A DNA stretch of 21,871 nucleotides from Cladosporium sp. IMV 00045. Lineage: Eukaryota; Ascomycota; Dothideomycetes; Cladosporiales; Cladosporiaceae. The notes under the pieces are model-generated. The model did not search any database. It was not told the origin of the DNA and saw only the letters and a list, made by a program, of their open reading frames with translations. This document shows positions 9,701-18,969 of this stretch, in pieces; position 1 is the stretch's first letter, and each line of letters begins with the position of its first letter. Made by a program: the position numbers and the translations under genes. The stretch spans positions 1 to 21,871 of the forward strand of contig MSJI02000034.1 in assembly GCA_001931905.2 (NCBI GenBank), read 5' to 3'.

Positions 9701-11543
9701 CCCCCTCGTTCCATGCAGTATTCGTGATGGCAATTTTCTTTGGCAGCTTTCGGCTCCGCGGCGAAAGTGCGCCGGATCTCGTCGAATGAGGCAGCGCATA
9801 GAGCCCCTTCGGCATTTGCGCGTGGTTGCGGCGCGACAGTTTCCTTTGCTTCATCTTGTGGAAGATTCTGAGCATCGTGAATGCTACTCACGCTCGCCTT
9901 GGCTGAGTGAAGATCATCGCCAGTTGGCGTATCCCAAGGCAGCGAGAGCAGAGCAAGGCTATGAAGGTGCTCTTCAGCGATGTGCCTTGTAATTTCTTCA
10001 AGGTCGATTTGATCGCTGGCGACCTTCCCTAGATGGTCCGAAGTCTTTGGGAATCCGCAGAATATACAGTCTGCAATCCGCAATTGCTGGCGACCATCCA
10101 TTTGCAGCAACAGCGCCAAATGCTCATCGCTTATCGGGGAAGGATGGATCTCCGAAATGTGGGCTTTGTAGTCTTGAATAGATTCGAAGACGTATGAAAA
10201 TTTCTCCCCGTTCTCGGTCAACGTCTGTTTCTTGCAATCTGTGCAATTCCATATCGTTTGAGAGTGCGCCTCGATCATGTGTCCCACCCAGGCGTCGGCT
10301 GTACGGAACATGAGAGTCGGCAATGTACAATCCTCGAAAAGGCAGACGTAAGGAGCCAGATCATGCATAACGTGGACTCTGGTGCAATAGTCAGTACGTT
10401 CAGACCTTTGAACACGATCTAAGCTCCTTAGGAGAGGACTCACTGCCAAAGACTTTTCTCCTGCTCTTTACTCGAGCATATCATGTGGCAGTAAGGGCAT
10501 TCAAATTCCTCTGCATCTCCTTTCAGGGTCGGAGGGCGCGGGAGATCTACTTTGTTGGGTCTGATTTTTGTTGTCGCCGTGCCAGTACTCAAGGCCCTCC
10601 CAGCTGCTTTGCCGTCGTACGTGAGATCTCTGGGAGCGGTTGACGCTGCAGATGCTGGTTTCGAAGATCGGTCTACGGCTACAATCCTAGCAGCTATAAT
10701 GTTTGCTGGCTGGCTGTTCTGGGGGCTCTTCGCGTCAAGCTTTGAGCTCATCTTGCTACGCAGCTTCGGCAACTCTATGTCAGTGGCTAATCCGGAGCTT
10801 TGGCCTGCAAGGCCTTTGGCATGATGGTTACCATATGACAATCGACGCCACCGTGCCTCTATGACACGTTCGAGCCTCTCTCGCATGAAATTCGGCAAGG
10901 AGATTGAAGGCGTGCTGGCATCGTCTTGGGTGTGATTGAACATACGTATCAAAACCTTGTCGACATAGCTCTTGAAGTCGGACACAAGTGACGCTCCGCT
11001 CGAGTCGAGAGGATCAAAATTCAGGGCCTTGGCCTCTCTTTTCTGTGCTCCTTCCCGTCTCAAGAGAACAGACAATCGAACCAGCCGGCTGATGCGATCC
11101 CGAACGTCTTGCAACCGGGCATCGATTCGGGCTTGGATATTCTCATCTGCTGATGTTGAGGAGTCCGATGAATCACCATCATCGGGCAAGGCCGTGTCGG
11201 CGTCGCTCTTGGGCTGTACAAGACTCCGCTCAACTTTATACATGTTAGCGAAACTCCGACTAGCGTTTCTCACATGAAGCAAGCCTGGCTTACGCAATCG
11301 GATGTTCGCAAGCAGCCCTCTCAAAAGTTGTAAAGTCACTTCGAGGAGCGGGGGGTTCAGTCGTAACCGATGTTGGAATGTGTATTGTTGCTCTTGGGCG
11401 AAGACTCCCAGACTGTCTGCCCACAGCTTCAGCCGCGCACACTGATCGTCCGCCCGTGATTTTTGGCGCTGAGTGGCCTCCCCTGAATTCGCGATGGCAG
11501 TTAGCTGATTGATGCAGTCTTCTGCGGCGGCGGCAACGTCCAT
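6733..11543 (-). CDS. C2H2 zinc finger and ankyrin-repeat protein, 1581 aa
   Basis: Exon 1 is 11543-10444 and exon 2 is 10378-6733; a 65-nt intron (GTGAGT..CAG) splits the first zinc finger. Residues 1 to about 340 are an alpha-helical, charged region. Zinc-binding clusters follow: C349-C352 with His near 369-372, C379-C384-H400-H405, C412-C415-H440-H445, and a further C..C..H..H unit. This is the CPYC..W..H...L.PYVC arrangement common in fungal zinc-finger/ankyrin proteins. About 22 ankyrin repeats (G.TALM.A...GH.ECL..LL..GA pattern) fill residues about 674-1431, and a basic tail of about 150 aa ends the protein. Ankyrin stacks bind proteins; in fungi such proteins often belong to large, fast-evolving families resembling NLR receptors, but no NACHT or NB-ARC domain is visible here. 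It is transcribed away from the S8 protease gene across 395 bp. Target and function are unknown. Confidence 0.88.
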
Positions 11544-11938
11544 GGCAGCTGTCTAACAAGAGCTCAGAATAATGCAGGAGAGGTGATTGTCGAGCTGTAA
11601 TAGATCTCGAGCCTTGCTGGCCACCATGTCACAGCCCATCGTGACCTGAGAGCAGCACATTGCTCCCCGTGGACCAGGTGGCGCCCTTGGCTGCGTCCTT
11701 TGCATACAATAAGCGAGCCAGCCGCAGCTGACGCCCTACTTGCAGCTTGAGCCGTTCGCCGTGGCATAGCCTCGTTGTGTATGGCGAAGTGGCCGGGCGC
11801 AGCTAAGGTATCTTTAGGTCTGATGCGCTGCTACGGAGATGACTTTTCTCGCGCATCGCGCAGACTCAGCTATAACTCTTTCTTACATGATCCATTTTCG
11901 AGCTTAGGAACATGAACAGCCTGTGAGGCCGAACGAGA
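11544..11938. promoter_or_regulatory. Shared intergenic promoter region between two divergent genes
   Basis: These 395 bp separate the ATG of the ankyrin gene (minus) from the ATG of the S8 protease gene (plus). There is no convincing gene or RNA inside. Both promoters must lie here unless they overlap the coding sequences, which allows co-regulation; no specific binding motif could be assigned. Confidence 0.5.
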
Positions 11939-14900
11939 ATGTCGCCGAATACTGTCTCGGAAGACATGAGTCTGCTATCTCTTTTGAAGAGCACAATCGC
12001 ACCCTTGAGAGAGCTTACCGAGTATTTCACCTCCATAGGTGTGGAGAGGGCCGAAGGTGCGCGCAAACGCCTGGAAAAGAAAGGTCTTGGGTGCGGCGCA
12101 TTTTATTCGGAGTTGCTGGTCGACTTGACGGAACTTGGATTCAACTTGGACACCTTGCGGAATGATGTTGCACTGGAAATCGATGGTGCCATGCGAATCC
12201 ACGAGCTCTTGACTGTGATTGAGCGGCACTTTGTGAAATGTTCAGACGGCGAGCGCGAGGCATACGACTACCTTTATCTTGTATGTTGCCTGAGATTCCT
12301 TTTGACGTCCGCTCTAATACACGAATAGGCGTCGCACGAGTTTCCGATCCTCAATTTTGTGCTAGGACTGCTTCATGACGCTGGCGCAAAGCCTGAAGAC
12401 GATCGCCGCACAGGCTGGCTGTGTGAACATATACAGTTGGATTTTCCAACAAAGACGGCCCGCAAAGCTGTCTTCCCTGCACTGGCCCGGTGCCAAGAGT
12501 CGATTCGGAAGTGCATGCCCTCTTCTACCAGCGACACCGACGAACCTCCCGGACAAGGTCTCGAGCGAGAATGGGAAGAGGCTGATGCTTTCTACGCCGA
12601 CCTTCGAAGGTTCCACGAGGATCTCAACACATGCTGGACGTGTGATTGCCATGTCCCGCATAGACTGGCCAAATTTTCATTTGACTATTTACCAGACAGT
12701 CAGGATAGATCGGTCGAGTGCTTGCTGTGCTATCCCCACGACAAACACGACAAGAGTTCGTATAGATGGCAGCCAGCCCGAATGCAGTATCAGTGTCACG
12801 AAGGCAGCGGATCGCGCATGCTAGATCCGTCTTCAGCCGCGAGATGCGCGCCAGGAACACGCAAAGTCCTGCATCAGGACAGGCTCCATAGCACGTCTGA
12901 AACGTTGTGTGAGCTACTTCGGAACTCTCAGACTGGCCATTTTGTACAACTGGTTGCCAGGAACCCGAATTTGGTTATTAGTCGGCAAGCCAGGCAAGAT
13001 TCCCTGTCTTATGACTCCCATCGAGGGCTCTGCGAGCCAACCTACTTGCTTGAGTGGCTGCGGCATTCTAGCCCGATGTCATTCAAGAAAGTTCCGAAGA
13101 GACTTCGCTTCGCGTTGGCCTTAAGGCTCTCATACGACTTCCTCTTCCTGGGAGGGGGGCCGTGGTGGCCGTATGATCGCGTCTCAGACGATCGTGCCTC
13201 AAGCGTATGCTTTTTCGATGTTGAGGACGCGCCCGAAGATGCCATACAGCGGCCTTTCTTCACATCATCCCTTCCTGATAATACGCCTTCTGAGACAGTG
13301 CCATACCATCTTCAGCGGTACAACGAATACATGCCCAGTTTACCCGTGTTTGGTAAACTTCTTCTCGAGCTTGTCACAGGGCGCTATGTCGATTGGGACA
13401 AGCTTGATCGCGAACTCAAAGTGTACTCCTCCACCAAGATGTGTGGCACTGAAATTGTGCATGCGGTCAAGACCTGTCTCAGCATGGGAAACGACAAGAC
13501 CTTCAGAGAAGGCGGTCTCATCAGCAAGGAGAGGCGCTTGAGAGACCACTTCCTCAAAGAAGTGGTACTAACTATTCAGCGTGTGGTGCGAGTCGGCTAC
13601 CAGCTCGCCGTCAAAGATGTATTCAGCCTGCCGGCCGGTAACAGGTGGTCAGACACTGAAAGTTCAGCTTCTAGATCTACTCGTCGTCCATCTACCTCTC
13701 CTTCTGGCCTGCAAGCTAGAGCATCTCCAAGACGTGCTTCCACTCCAAACGGCCCTTCTCCCTTGAGCTCTCAAGGGCTTACGCACCTGGAAACCGATTT
13801 AGAAGGATTTTGCCTGCACGATGGAGGTAGTAAAGAGACGCTCCAAACGGAAGAGTAAGGCAGTCATTCATATGATGGTTCTCAACACTGGCACACTAAC
13901 GACTCACAGCGCAAAGATAGCAGCGGACTGGATGGACCTACTGAAAAATTGTGTAAATACTGTGCTTCCCGCAAGCGAACAACACGGGCGTGACACGAAA
14001 ACCGTGAAGATAGCGATCTTGGACACCGGCGTTTTCATACCAAAAGATGCTCTGATAGACTACTACGACAATCGACTTATCGAATGCAGGACATGGTTGG
14101 ATTCTTGGGCAGACGAAGGGAAACTGGTTGATGCGAATTCTGACGACGACGGTCACGGGACCCACGGTACTTCGGTCCTTTTAGCCGCCACGGGAGAGAC
14201 AGGCATCAAGGTCTACTCTGCACAAGTCTTTCGCAGCCGCAAAGAGCAAGTACAACGTGACCTGTCCCTTTTGAACAGATCAGTCTGGGCTGTTAAGAAG
14301 GTGAATAACTTTTCTTGATTGGCCAAAACAATGCTAACAACTTCAGGCGATATATCATGCTGTGAACGAGTGGAAAGTTGACATTATCTCTATGTCTTTC
14401 GGCTTTCCCGAGGCTCCTCCCGATATCGAAGAGGCTATCATGTATGCGCGAAATCACAATGTGCTGCTGCTTGCTGCAGCCTCCAACTATGGCGCCAACA
14501 AGGCCGTGACTTGGCCAGCCAACGACGAGAGAGTCATGAGCATCTATGCAACTACAGGTCACGGCAATCGATACCACAGAAATCCTACTCCGGGTTCTGG
14601 CCAAAACTTCGCAACGCTGGGGTGTTCTGTCCTTGCGTTGTGGCCGCCCGACGAAGAAGACGTTCCGAAATGGGCGCACAGATCCGGCACATCAACAGCG
14701 ACTCCTATCGCTGCCGGTATTGCCGGCCTTATCATGCAAGTAATGGAAACCCGGAAAGATGCATATCTCGCTAGCCAAAGAATGCGAGGGGCTGACATGA
14801 CCCGCACAACGGACAAATATCAGCGCCAATTAGACAAGCTACGGACGAGGTCTGGCATGAGTGCTGTTTTCCGGCTTATGGTTGCAGACGAAGGAATGAG

Positions 14901-14997
14901 GGATGGTTACGATTACATTGCACCCTGGCGACTCTTCAAGAAAGAGGATACCGATCATTTCATGACTCAAAGGATATTGGACGCTATCCGTCTCTGA
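11939..14997 (+). CDS. DUF7580-like/subtilisin (S8) fusion protease, 969 aa
   Basis: Four exons join in frame: 11939-12280, 12329-13854, 13910-14300 and 14347-14997. The introns are 46-55 nt with clear branch sites such as CACTAAC before 13909 and GCTAAC before 14346. The ATG at 11939 is preferred because the upstream in-frame ATG (11912) is followed by TGA. Residues 1-620 are helical; about 350-580 has features of the fungal DUF7580 region (LRFALALRLSYDFLFLGGGP; PVFGKLLLELVTGRYVDW). A Ser-rich linker follows. The S8 domain starts near 650, with Asp661 in ILDTG, His705 in DGHGTHGTS, oxyanion Asn800 in AAASNYG and Ser869 in SGTSTATP, so it should be active. No signal peptide or transmembrane segment is seen, implying an intracellular protease. 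Fungal proteins of this type are often immune- or incompatibility-like. Its convergent neighbour is a gasdermin-like gene, its likely substrate by analogy with HET-Q2/HET-Q1. Confidence 0.88.
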
Positions 14998-15034
14998 GGC
15001 TGACGAGCGAACGAAGAGCAAAATTTGTCCACAT

Positions 15035-15835
15035 TCAGTCCTCCCAGATCGTATCTGGAGTTACGCTGTCCATTTCGCAGGTATCCTTGAAACTCTGCAA
15101 CCTCTCTTCATCCCCAATGCCTGCATCATCGAACAGCGCCCAGGTGTTCTCGTCACCCTCCGTGGTCGAGTCGCTGAAGAATTTACGGCGAATTCTCCTC
15201 AGCTGGTACGCAAGGATGAATGGCTCTGTCGGAACATTCTCGAGCTTCGAGCTCGCGATGTTCGCAAAACCAATATCACCGCCTGCAGCCAGGGGTACTC
15301 CAAGCGGTGTAGCGTCGGCTGTGACTTTAAGGCCCAAGCTGGCACCCAAGGAGGGTTGAACCGCAATGGAGGCACCATGCGCCACCATGATTCCCGTAAC
15401 CAAGAATATGGTTGGTCTTTGCGATTTTTTGAGAATGGTCTGAATATCTGGGCCCTCTATAGCTTGGAGAACGTAAGTATCGTCAGGGCAGAAGATTTTC
15501 TGGGTAGCTTTGTCGCAGCGAATTTTGAATCGATTCAGTCGAGTCCTGTTGCCCTCGAATCTACCACCCACTCCTGTGAGCATGGAGACTTCTGCAAACA
15601 CCCCTGCATTCCGAGAATGCTCTTCCTCGCTGTCCCAGCTCCATGGCTCGAAGATCTGCTCGGTGGTTTCAGAGGGTGGAGACAGCGTGCTTCTGTTCAG
15701 CAAACGCCTGGGGTCGGGTCGTTTTGTCTCCTTGGACCTCGGAATGATGCTCCCAAGTTGCAATGGGCCGTCAGGCATGTACGTGAAATTTGGCAAAAGC
15801 ATGAACGTTGGCTCAAGAACGTCGAGCGCTGACAT
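15035..15835 (-). CDS. Candidate fungal gasdermin-like pore-forming protein, 266 aa
   Basis: This single-exon minus-strand gene converges on the S8 protease gene with a 37-bp gap. The frame is open from an ATG at 15931, but I chose the ATG at 15835 because a TTATATA element lies 63 bp upstream of it (15904-15898), inside the longer frame. The protein has a short hydrophobic N-terminus, GPLQLGSIIPR (23-33), a central variable part, and beta strands such as IFLVTGIMVAHGASIAV (about 143-159), a Gly/Ala-rich loop, and FILAYQLRRIRRK (206-218). The order and spacing resemble gasdermin N-domains (a V-T strand, a Gly-rich hairpin, then a final A-F/Y-x-V/L strand). About 48 mostly acidic residues end the protein. 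Fungal gasdermins are activated by removal of a short C-terminal piece by a genome-linked protease. The family call rests on pattern and neighbourhood, not on an alignment; another beta-rich fungal family is possible. Confidence 0.55.
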   Translation of the reverse strand: MSALDVLEPTFMLLPNFTYMPDGPLQLGSIIPRSKETKRPDPRRLLNRSTLSPPSETTEQIFEPWSWDSEEEHSRNAGVFAEVSMLTGVGGRFEGNRTRLNRFKIRCDKATQKIFCPDDTYVLQAIEGPDIQTILKKSQRPTIFLVTGIMVAHGASIAVQPSLGASLGLKVTADATPLGVPLAAGGDIGFANIASSKLENVPTEPFILAYQLRRIRRKFFSDSTTEGDENTWALFDDAGIGDEERLQSFKDTCEMDSVTPDTIWED

Positions 15836-16201
15836 ATTGGCAACCGGCGGGATCGCTACGCAACAGTATTGAGTTAGCGGCGAGCCATGACTATAGGTAT
15901 ATAAGAGTATCTGGGTGTGGGCACATGGCACCCTAGCTGCAAGCCATGAGAAGCTCCAGCTGCGAACAAGTACTGATAAGGCAGCTGGCTACCGCTTGCA
16001 TGATCAACACCACTTCAGTTAAATGCAGTCATCCTGCAGGGCGTACTAGTGTGTCTCCAAGCGGTTGTAGCTAGCGAGCCCGGGAGAGGGCCGGTGAGGT
16101 AGTGAACTGCAACAGGGTAAGAATAGCCGCATATCGTTGTGTAAAGGAACTAGGTAACGTTACCTTGAACAAGCTTTCACCGTTCACGACCTTCGATGGA
16201 G
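15836..16201. other. Upstream region of the gasdermin-like gene
   Basis: No gene was recognised between the gasdermin-like start codon and the duplicated segment at 16202. Apart from the TATA-like element I see no defined site. Confidence 0.4.
15898..15904 (-). promoter_or_regulatory. TATA-like element upstream of the gasdermin-like gene
   Basis: TTATATA on the minus strand lies 63 bp before the chosen ATG (15835), a plausible distance for a TATA box with a start site about 30 bp downstream. It is the main reason for preferring the shorter protein. Confidence 0.4.
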
Positions 16202-16310
16202 GTGCAACGTCCTGAGGACGACAATTTGGTATTGTTGTACAGCTGCTCATCATCGAAGGCGTAGCCAAGCGAGCTGAAGTCTCGAGTGACAACCCTAGCA
16301 CTCGCACAAA
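16202..16310 (+). pseudogene. Decayed coding segment, copy 1 of a dispersed duplication
   Basis: This stretch matches 19081-19188 over about 98 aligned bases with roughly 16 differences, nearly all transitions and many at third codon positions of the plus-strand frame that reads RPEDDNL, then LLIIEGVAKRAEVSSDNP. It carries an 11-nt insertion (GTATTGTTGTA, after AATTTG) that copy 2 lacks, so the frame is broken. The synonymous pattern suggests that both copies come from a real protein-coding gene, perhaps its 3' exon. I do not recognise the protein. Confidence 0.5.
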
Positions 16311-16464
16311 CGTAGCTGTCTCGATGCAGTGTTGCCAAAATACATCTCGTTCTTGTCCACGTCAGTGATACATGCGCCAACCCACAATTTGCGCACCAAA
16401 CTCGACTTGTCAATATCGAAAATGGAATGCTGGCGCCATCGAACACGCACCTTCTGAAGGCTCA

Positions 16465-17464
16465 TCATCTCACTTCTACGGATTGGTCCTCTATCAGTTT
16501 GCCTCCAGAGTCAGCCGAGATTCTTAGATCGATTTGTTGGTACGAGATTTGGTTCTCATGCGTGTTGCTTTGACAAAGCACCAGGATACCCGTCGAATTC
16601 GGGACTGCCGAAGACTTGGATTGCCAAATAGCCTCGTCGATGAGCTCTTGTTCGTTCTGTATCTTAGCTTCCGCATTGTTGGCTACCGCGAATCTGCCAT
16701 TCTGATTTTGCTGCCATACGACCCGATCGAAGGTATTGCCACCGAGTGCGACAATACTGGCGCCAGCCCTAATGTTTTCACCACTAGAATTAGAGTATCA
16801 TTTTAGCCTATCCCAGCTAATGACTTATCAAAGCAAGCTTTTACCATTATGCCATGTATTAGCCTGAGAAGTGAAGTCCCAGAGTCGGGCTTCTAACGAA
16901 TCCGAGGAATTACGCACATAGGTTCTTAAAGATGTGCCGCTGATCGTACAACCAACACCGGATCTGGTATCAGTATTCGAGAAGTTCTGAGTAACTTTTA
17001 TTATGAGAGTCCCGCTGAATTGGTCGTTATATTCAAGATCCCCCTTTGCTTCGCTAATGGTGTTTTGGCTTCCCGAAGCTAACAATGAATTAGCAACCCA
17101 TGTGAATGCATCAAAAAGATTACCCACCATAGTAGAGCCTGATGCCGGTCAGCGCGGACGAATTATCAGCACACGCAGCGAGGGCAACTCCGTCCCTAGC
17201 GAACTTGTCGCCATTAGACCTTGAAAGCATCGAGCAGGATATTGCTAAACTTACAGAGGAAGATTGACTCGGCCAAACAATCGCAGACAGCGGCGAACCG
17301 GTCTTGACAGAACTGTTGTTGACCACCATAGTCTTTTTGAATTGAGTAAGATTTGTGATCGAGAAGTCGCCTTCAAAGATGTTCCCGTCGACATCTTGCC
17401 AGTAGATTTGTAGAACAGACTGCTGATTAGACGATTGGACTGCAGCAAGTCCACTGTATTTCAT
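16465..17464 (-). pseudogene. Fucose-lectin-like beta-propeller gene, probably disrupted
   Basis: The minus-strand frame starts at ATG 17464, runs to 17128, and splices over a 49-nt intron (17127-17079) to an exon from 17078. Repeated blade-like motifs appear: LQIYWQDVDGNIFEG, GIRLYYASGSQNTISE and LRTYVRNSSDSLEARLWDF followed by WHNG. These resemble fungal fucose-specific (AAL/FleA-type) lectins, which are six-bladed propellers. The frame then hits TGA at 16830-16828. Coding-quality sequence in the right phase resumes at 16783 (GENIRAGASIVALGG) and ends at 16465. An intron here would need a GT donor where the sequence reads TTTGATAAGT rather than TTTGGTAAGT, so the donor seems lost. No signal peptide is visible. 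Alternatives: a shorter protein ending at 16828, or a sequencing error at one base. The lectin call is moderately sure. Confidence 0.5.
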
Positions 17465-17753
17465 GATCTCGACAAGCGCAATAGGGTTATCTAGACGGAT
17501 AGAAGTGTCAGGGGAAAATGGAGATATTGGTTATAATTAGAACTTTGTACACTGTGGGCCCAGGACACAGGGACGGTGCCAGCAGCGTACCATGGCGTGA
17601 GTTGGCAATGTACATGTAGGTAGGCAGCTTTGCAGCCGACAGCTGATCCTGGTGTGATATGTAGAAAGCGTGCGGTTTACATCAGGAGCTGATGCTAGGG
17701 TTACACTTGTGTTGAAGTGAAAATGAGTTTCATAGACAGCTATGATTGTCTGA
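17465..17753. other. Intergenic, with the left copy of a direct repeat
   Basis: No gene was recognised. It contains the 24-bp direct repeat copy at 17681-17704 and separates the lectin-like gene from the 3' end of the DUF7730-type gene. Confidence 0.4.
17681..17704 (+). repeat. Direct repeat, copy A (24 bp)
   Basis: It matches 18779-18802 at 22 of 24 positions (core CAGGAGCTGATGCTA). The two copies lie just outside the two ends of the gene at 17754-18756. Weaker similarity (ATGTAGA about 28-30 bp upstream) extends to the left of both copies. Confidence 0.6.
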
Positions 17754-18756
17754 TTAAAGCCGCTTGATGAGTCGAAACGGCACTTCCCCAAGCCTTTCAC
17801 GCACAGAGCTAATGCCTTCGGGAATCTCGACTGTGAAACTCGTTGCGCTCACAGCTTTCAACGGTAGCAAGATCTCGAGCAAGAGCGAAGCATCAACGGG
17901 ATGCTTGTGTTGTTCGAGCCGACACATCATCTCGATCGTGATTCGCAGATATCTCAGGTTATTTAAGGAGGCAAGCACCTGGCAAGCCTCCTCCCACAAA
18001 CGGCTGTCGTCTGGGAGCGACCAAAAGTCCGCCGGAAGGCCTTGCGGTAGTTGTGAGGGCCACGATCCGTAGCAGGAGAAAGCTGTACTGAATTGCACAC
18101 GGTTCAATTGCTGGAAGCGATGTGGGAGCATGACGTGCGGCAAGCGGATAACAGTAGCGGACCGGCGGAAGTCAAAGGTGTTGTTGCTGTATAGCAGACC
18201 TACGTTCTCGGTATAGCTTGCACGAGTCAGCCAGCTGCTCATGTCCTAGAGTGTGATTATCTTACATGAGCTTGCACGTAAAGAGTAGTGGAAGAAATGC
18301 ATAGTAGTGTCCGGCTGGCTCATGTATGCCCTTCCCGCCTCCTACACGGTAATCCCCCCTCCACATAGCCGACCAGCAGTCGTGCTGGAATCCCAATGCA
18401 GTGCTGTCCCGCTGGTAGCATCGGTTCTGCCGAAGAATCCCATCGCCGACCTCGATGTGCAACACGTCTTTAGCATCTTCGGGTCCGACAACATGCTCCC
18501 ATATCAGAATACGGATCTCTGGTGGCAAGCGGGCGATAAGTCCAGACTGTAGTTGGGCATGTGATTGCGGCGTGTTAGTCAAGCGGCGCGGGCGTGTTGG
18601 CGGGAGAGAGCGAAGTGGCGGATCTATGATATCCTCACGCTCCCAGATGAAGCCTTTTCGTCTTGTGCGGCGAGGTGGCTTCGCTGAGCCGTCACGTCCA
18701 GTCATCCAGTCCATGAGGCTGCCCATGCGCATTGTTGTTTGTAGGTATAGGCACAT
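17754..18756 (-). CDS. F-box-like DUF7730-type protein, 317 aa
   Basis: Exon 1 is 18756-18266 and exon 2 is 18216-17754; the 49-nt intron (GTAAGA..CAAG) is phase 2 and restores the family motif FTCKLIYTENVGLLYSNNTF across the junction. The first ~60 residues are basic and Arg/Pro-rich. LIARLPPEIRILIWEHVVG (about 73-91) is the F-box-like start of this fungal family, in which the helix LP.EIR..IWE is followed by a conserved CR..Y.E....LYS.NTFDF block; both are present. Such proteins are thought to be adaptor-like, but no partner or substrate is known. Several ATGs at the N-terminus (codons 1, 9, 11 and 15) are possible starts. It is divergent from the 5S gene 90 bp away and is flanked by direct repeats. 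The family name is from memory of fungal DUF7730-type proteins. Confidence 0.78.
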
Positions 18757-18778
18757 GTAGACACTAGGTAGACATTCT

Positions 18779-18802
18779 ATCAGGAGCTGATGCTATGGTC
18801 AC
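18779..18802 (+). repeat. Direct repeat, copy B (24 bp)
   Basis: It matches 17681-17704 at 22 of 24 positions and lies 23 bp upstream of the start codon of the F-box-like gene, next to a poly-T/AT-rich tract. Confidence 0.6.
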
Positions 18803-18840
18803 GTTTTTTTTTTAATTATTATATTTTTTTATATAATTAC
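18803..18840. repeat. Poly-T/AT-rich low-complexity tract
   Basis: A run of ten T is followed by an almost pure A/T stretch ending TATATAATTA, directly before the 5S rRNA gene. The final part may serve as the upstream TATA-like element used by some dispersed fungal 5S genes. Confidence 0.5.
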
Positions 18841-18846
18841 GCAGAT

Positions 18847-18965
18847 ACATACGACCATAGGTCAGTGAAAACTGGGCATCCCGTCCGCTCTGCCATACAT
18901 AAGCACTGAACCGGGCGACTAGTACTAGAGTGGGTGACCATCTGGGAATCCCGCCTGTTGTATGT
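18847..18965 (+). rRNA. 5S ribosomal RNA
   Basis: The 119-nt sequence begins ACATACGACCATAGG and ends TGTTGTATGT, so ACATAC pairs with GTATGT to form helix I. Internal blocks typical of fungal 5S are present: CATCCCGTCCGCTC, then the box A-like TAAGCAC region and the box C-like GTGGGTGACCA. It is followed at once by a run of T (18965-18969), a Pol III terminator. No damaging insertion or deletion is apparent. Single dispersed 5S genes are usual in Pezizomycotina. Confidence 0.93.
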
Positions 18966-18969
18966 TTTT
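18965..18969 (+). terminator. Pol III T-run terminator of the 5S gene
   Basis: Five consecutive T directly follow the 3' end of the 5S rRNA. Confidence 0.75.

Noticed and set aside
15356..15872. Plus-strand open frames of 120-158 codons opposite the gasdermin-like gene
   Set aside because: They are antisense to a frame with much better protein character and resemble no family.
15836..15931. Longer N-terminus for the gasdermin-like protein (extra 32 residues)
   Set aside because: The extension contains the TATA-like element and has an irregular Cys/Tyr-rich sequence, so it is more likely promoter and 5' UTR.
17220..17254. Possible intron (GTAAGT..CAAG) in the lectin-like gene
   Set aside because: At 35 nt it is too short, and splicing it would put a stop codon at the junction; the unspliced frame stays open.
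17690..17704. TAGGGTTA as a telomere-like repeat
   Set aside because: It occurs once, inside a dispersed direct repeat; no tandem array is present.
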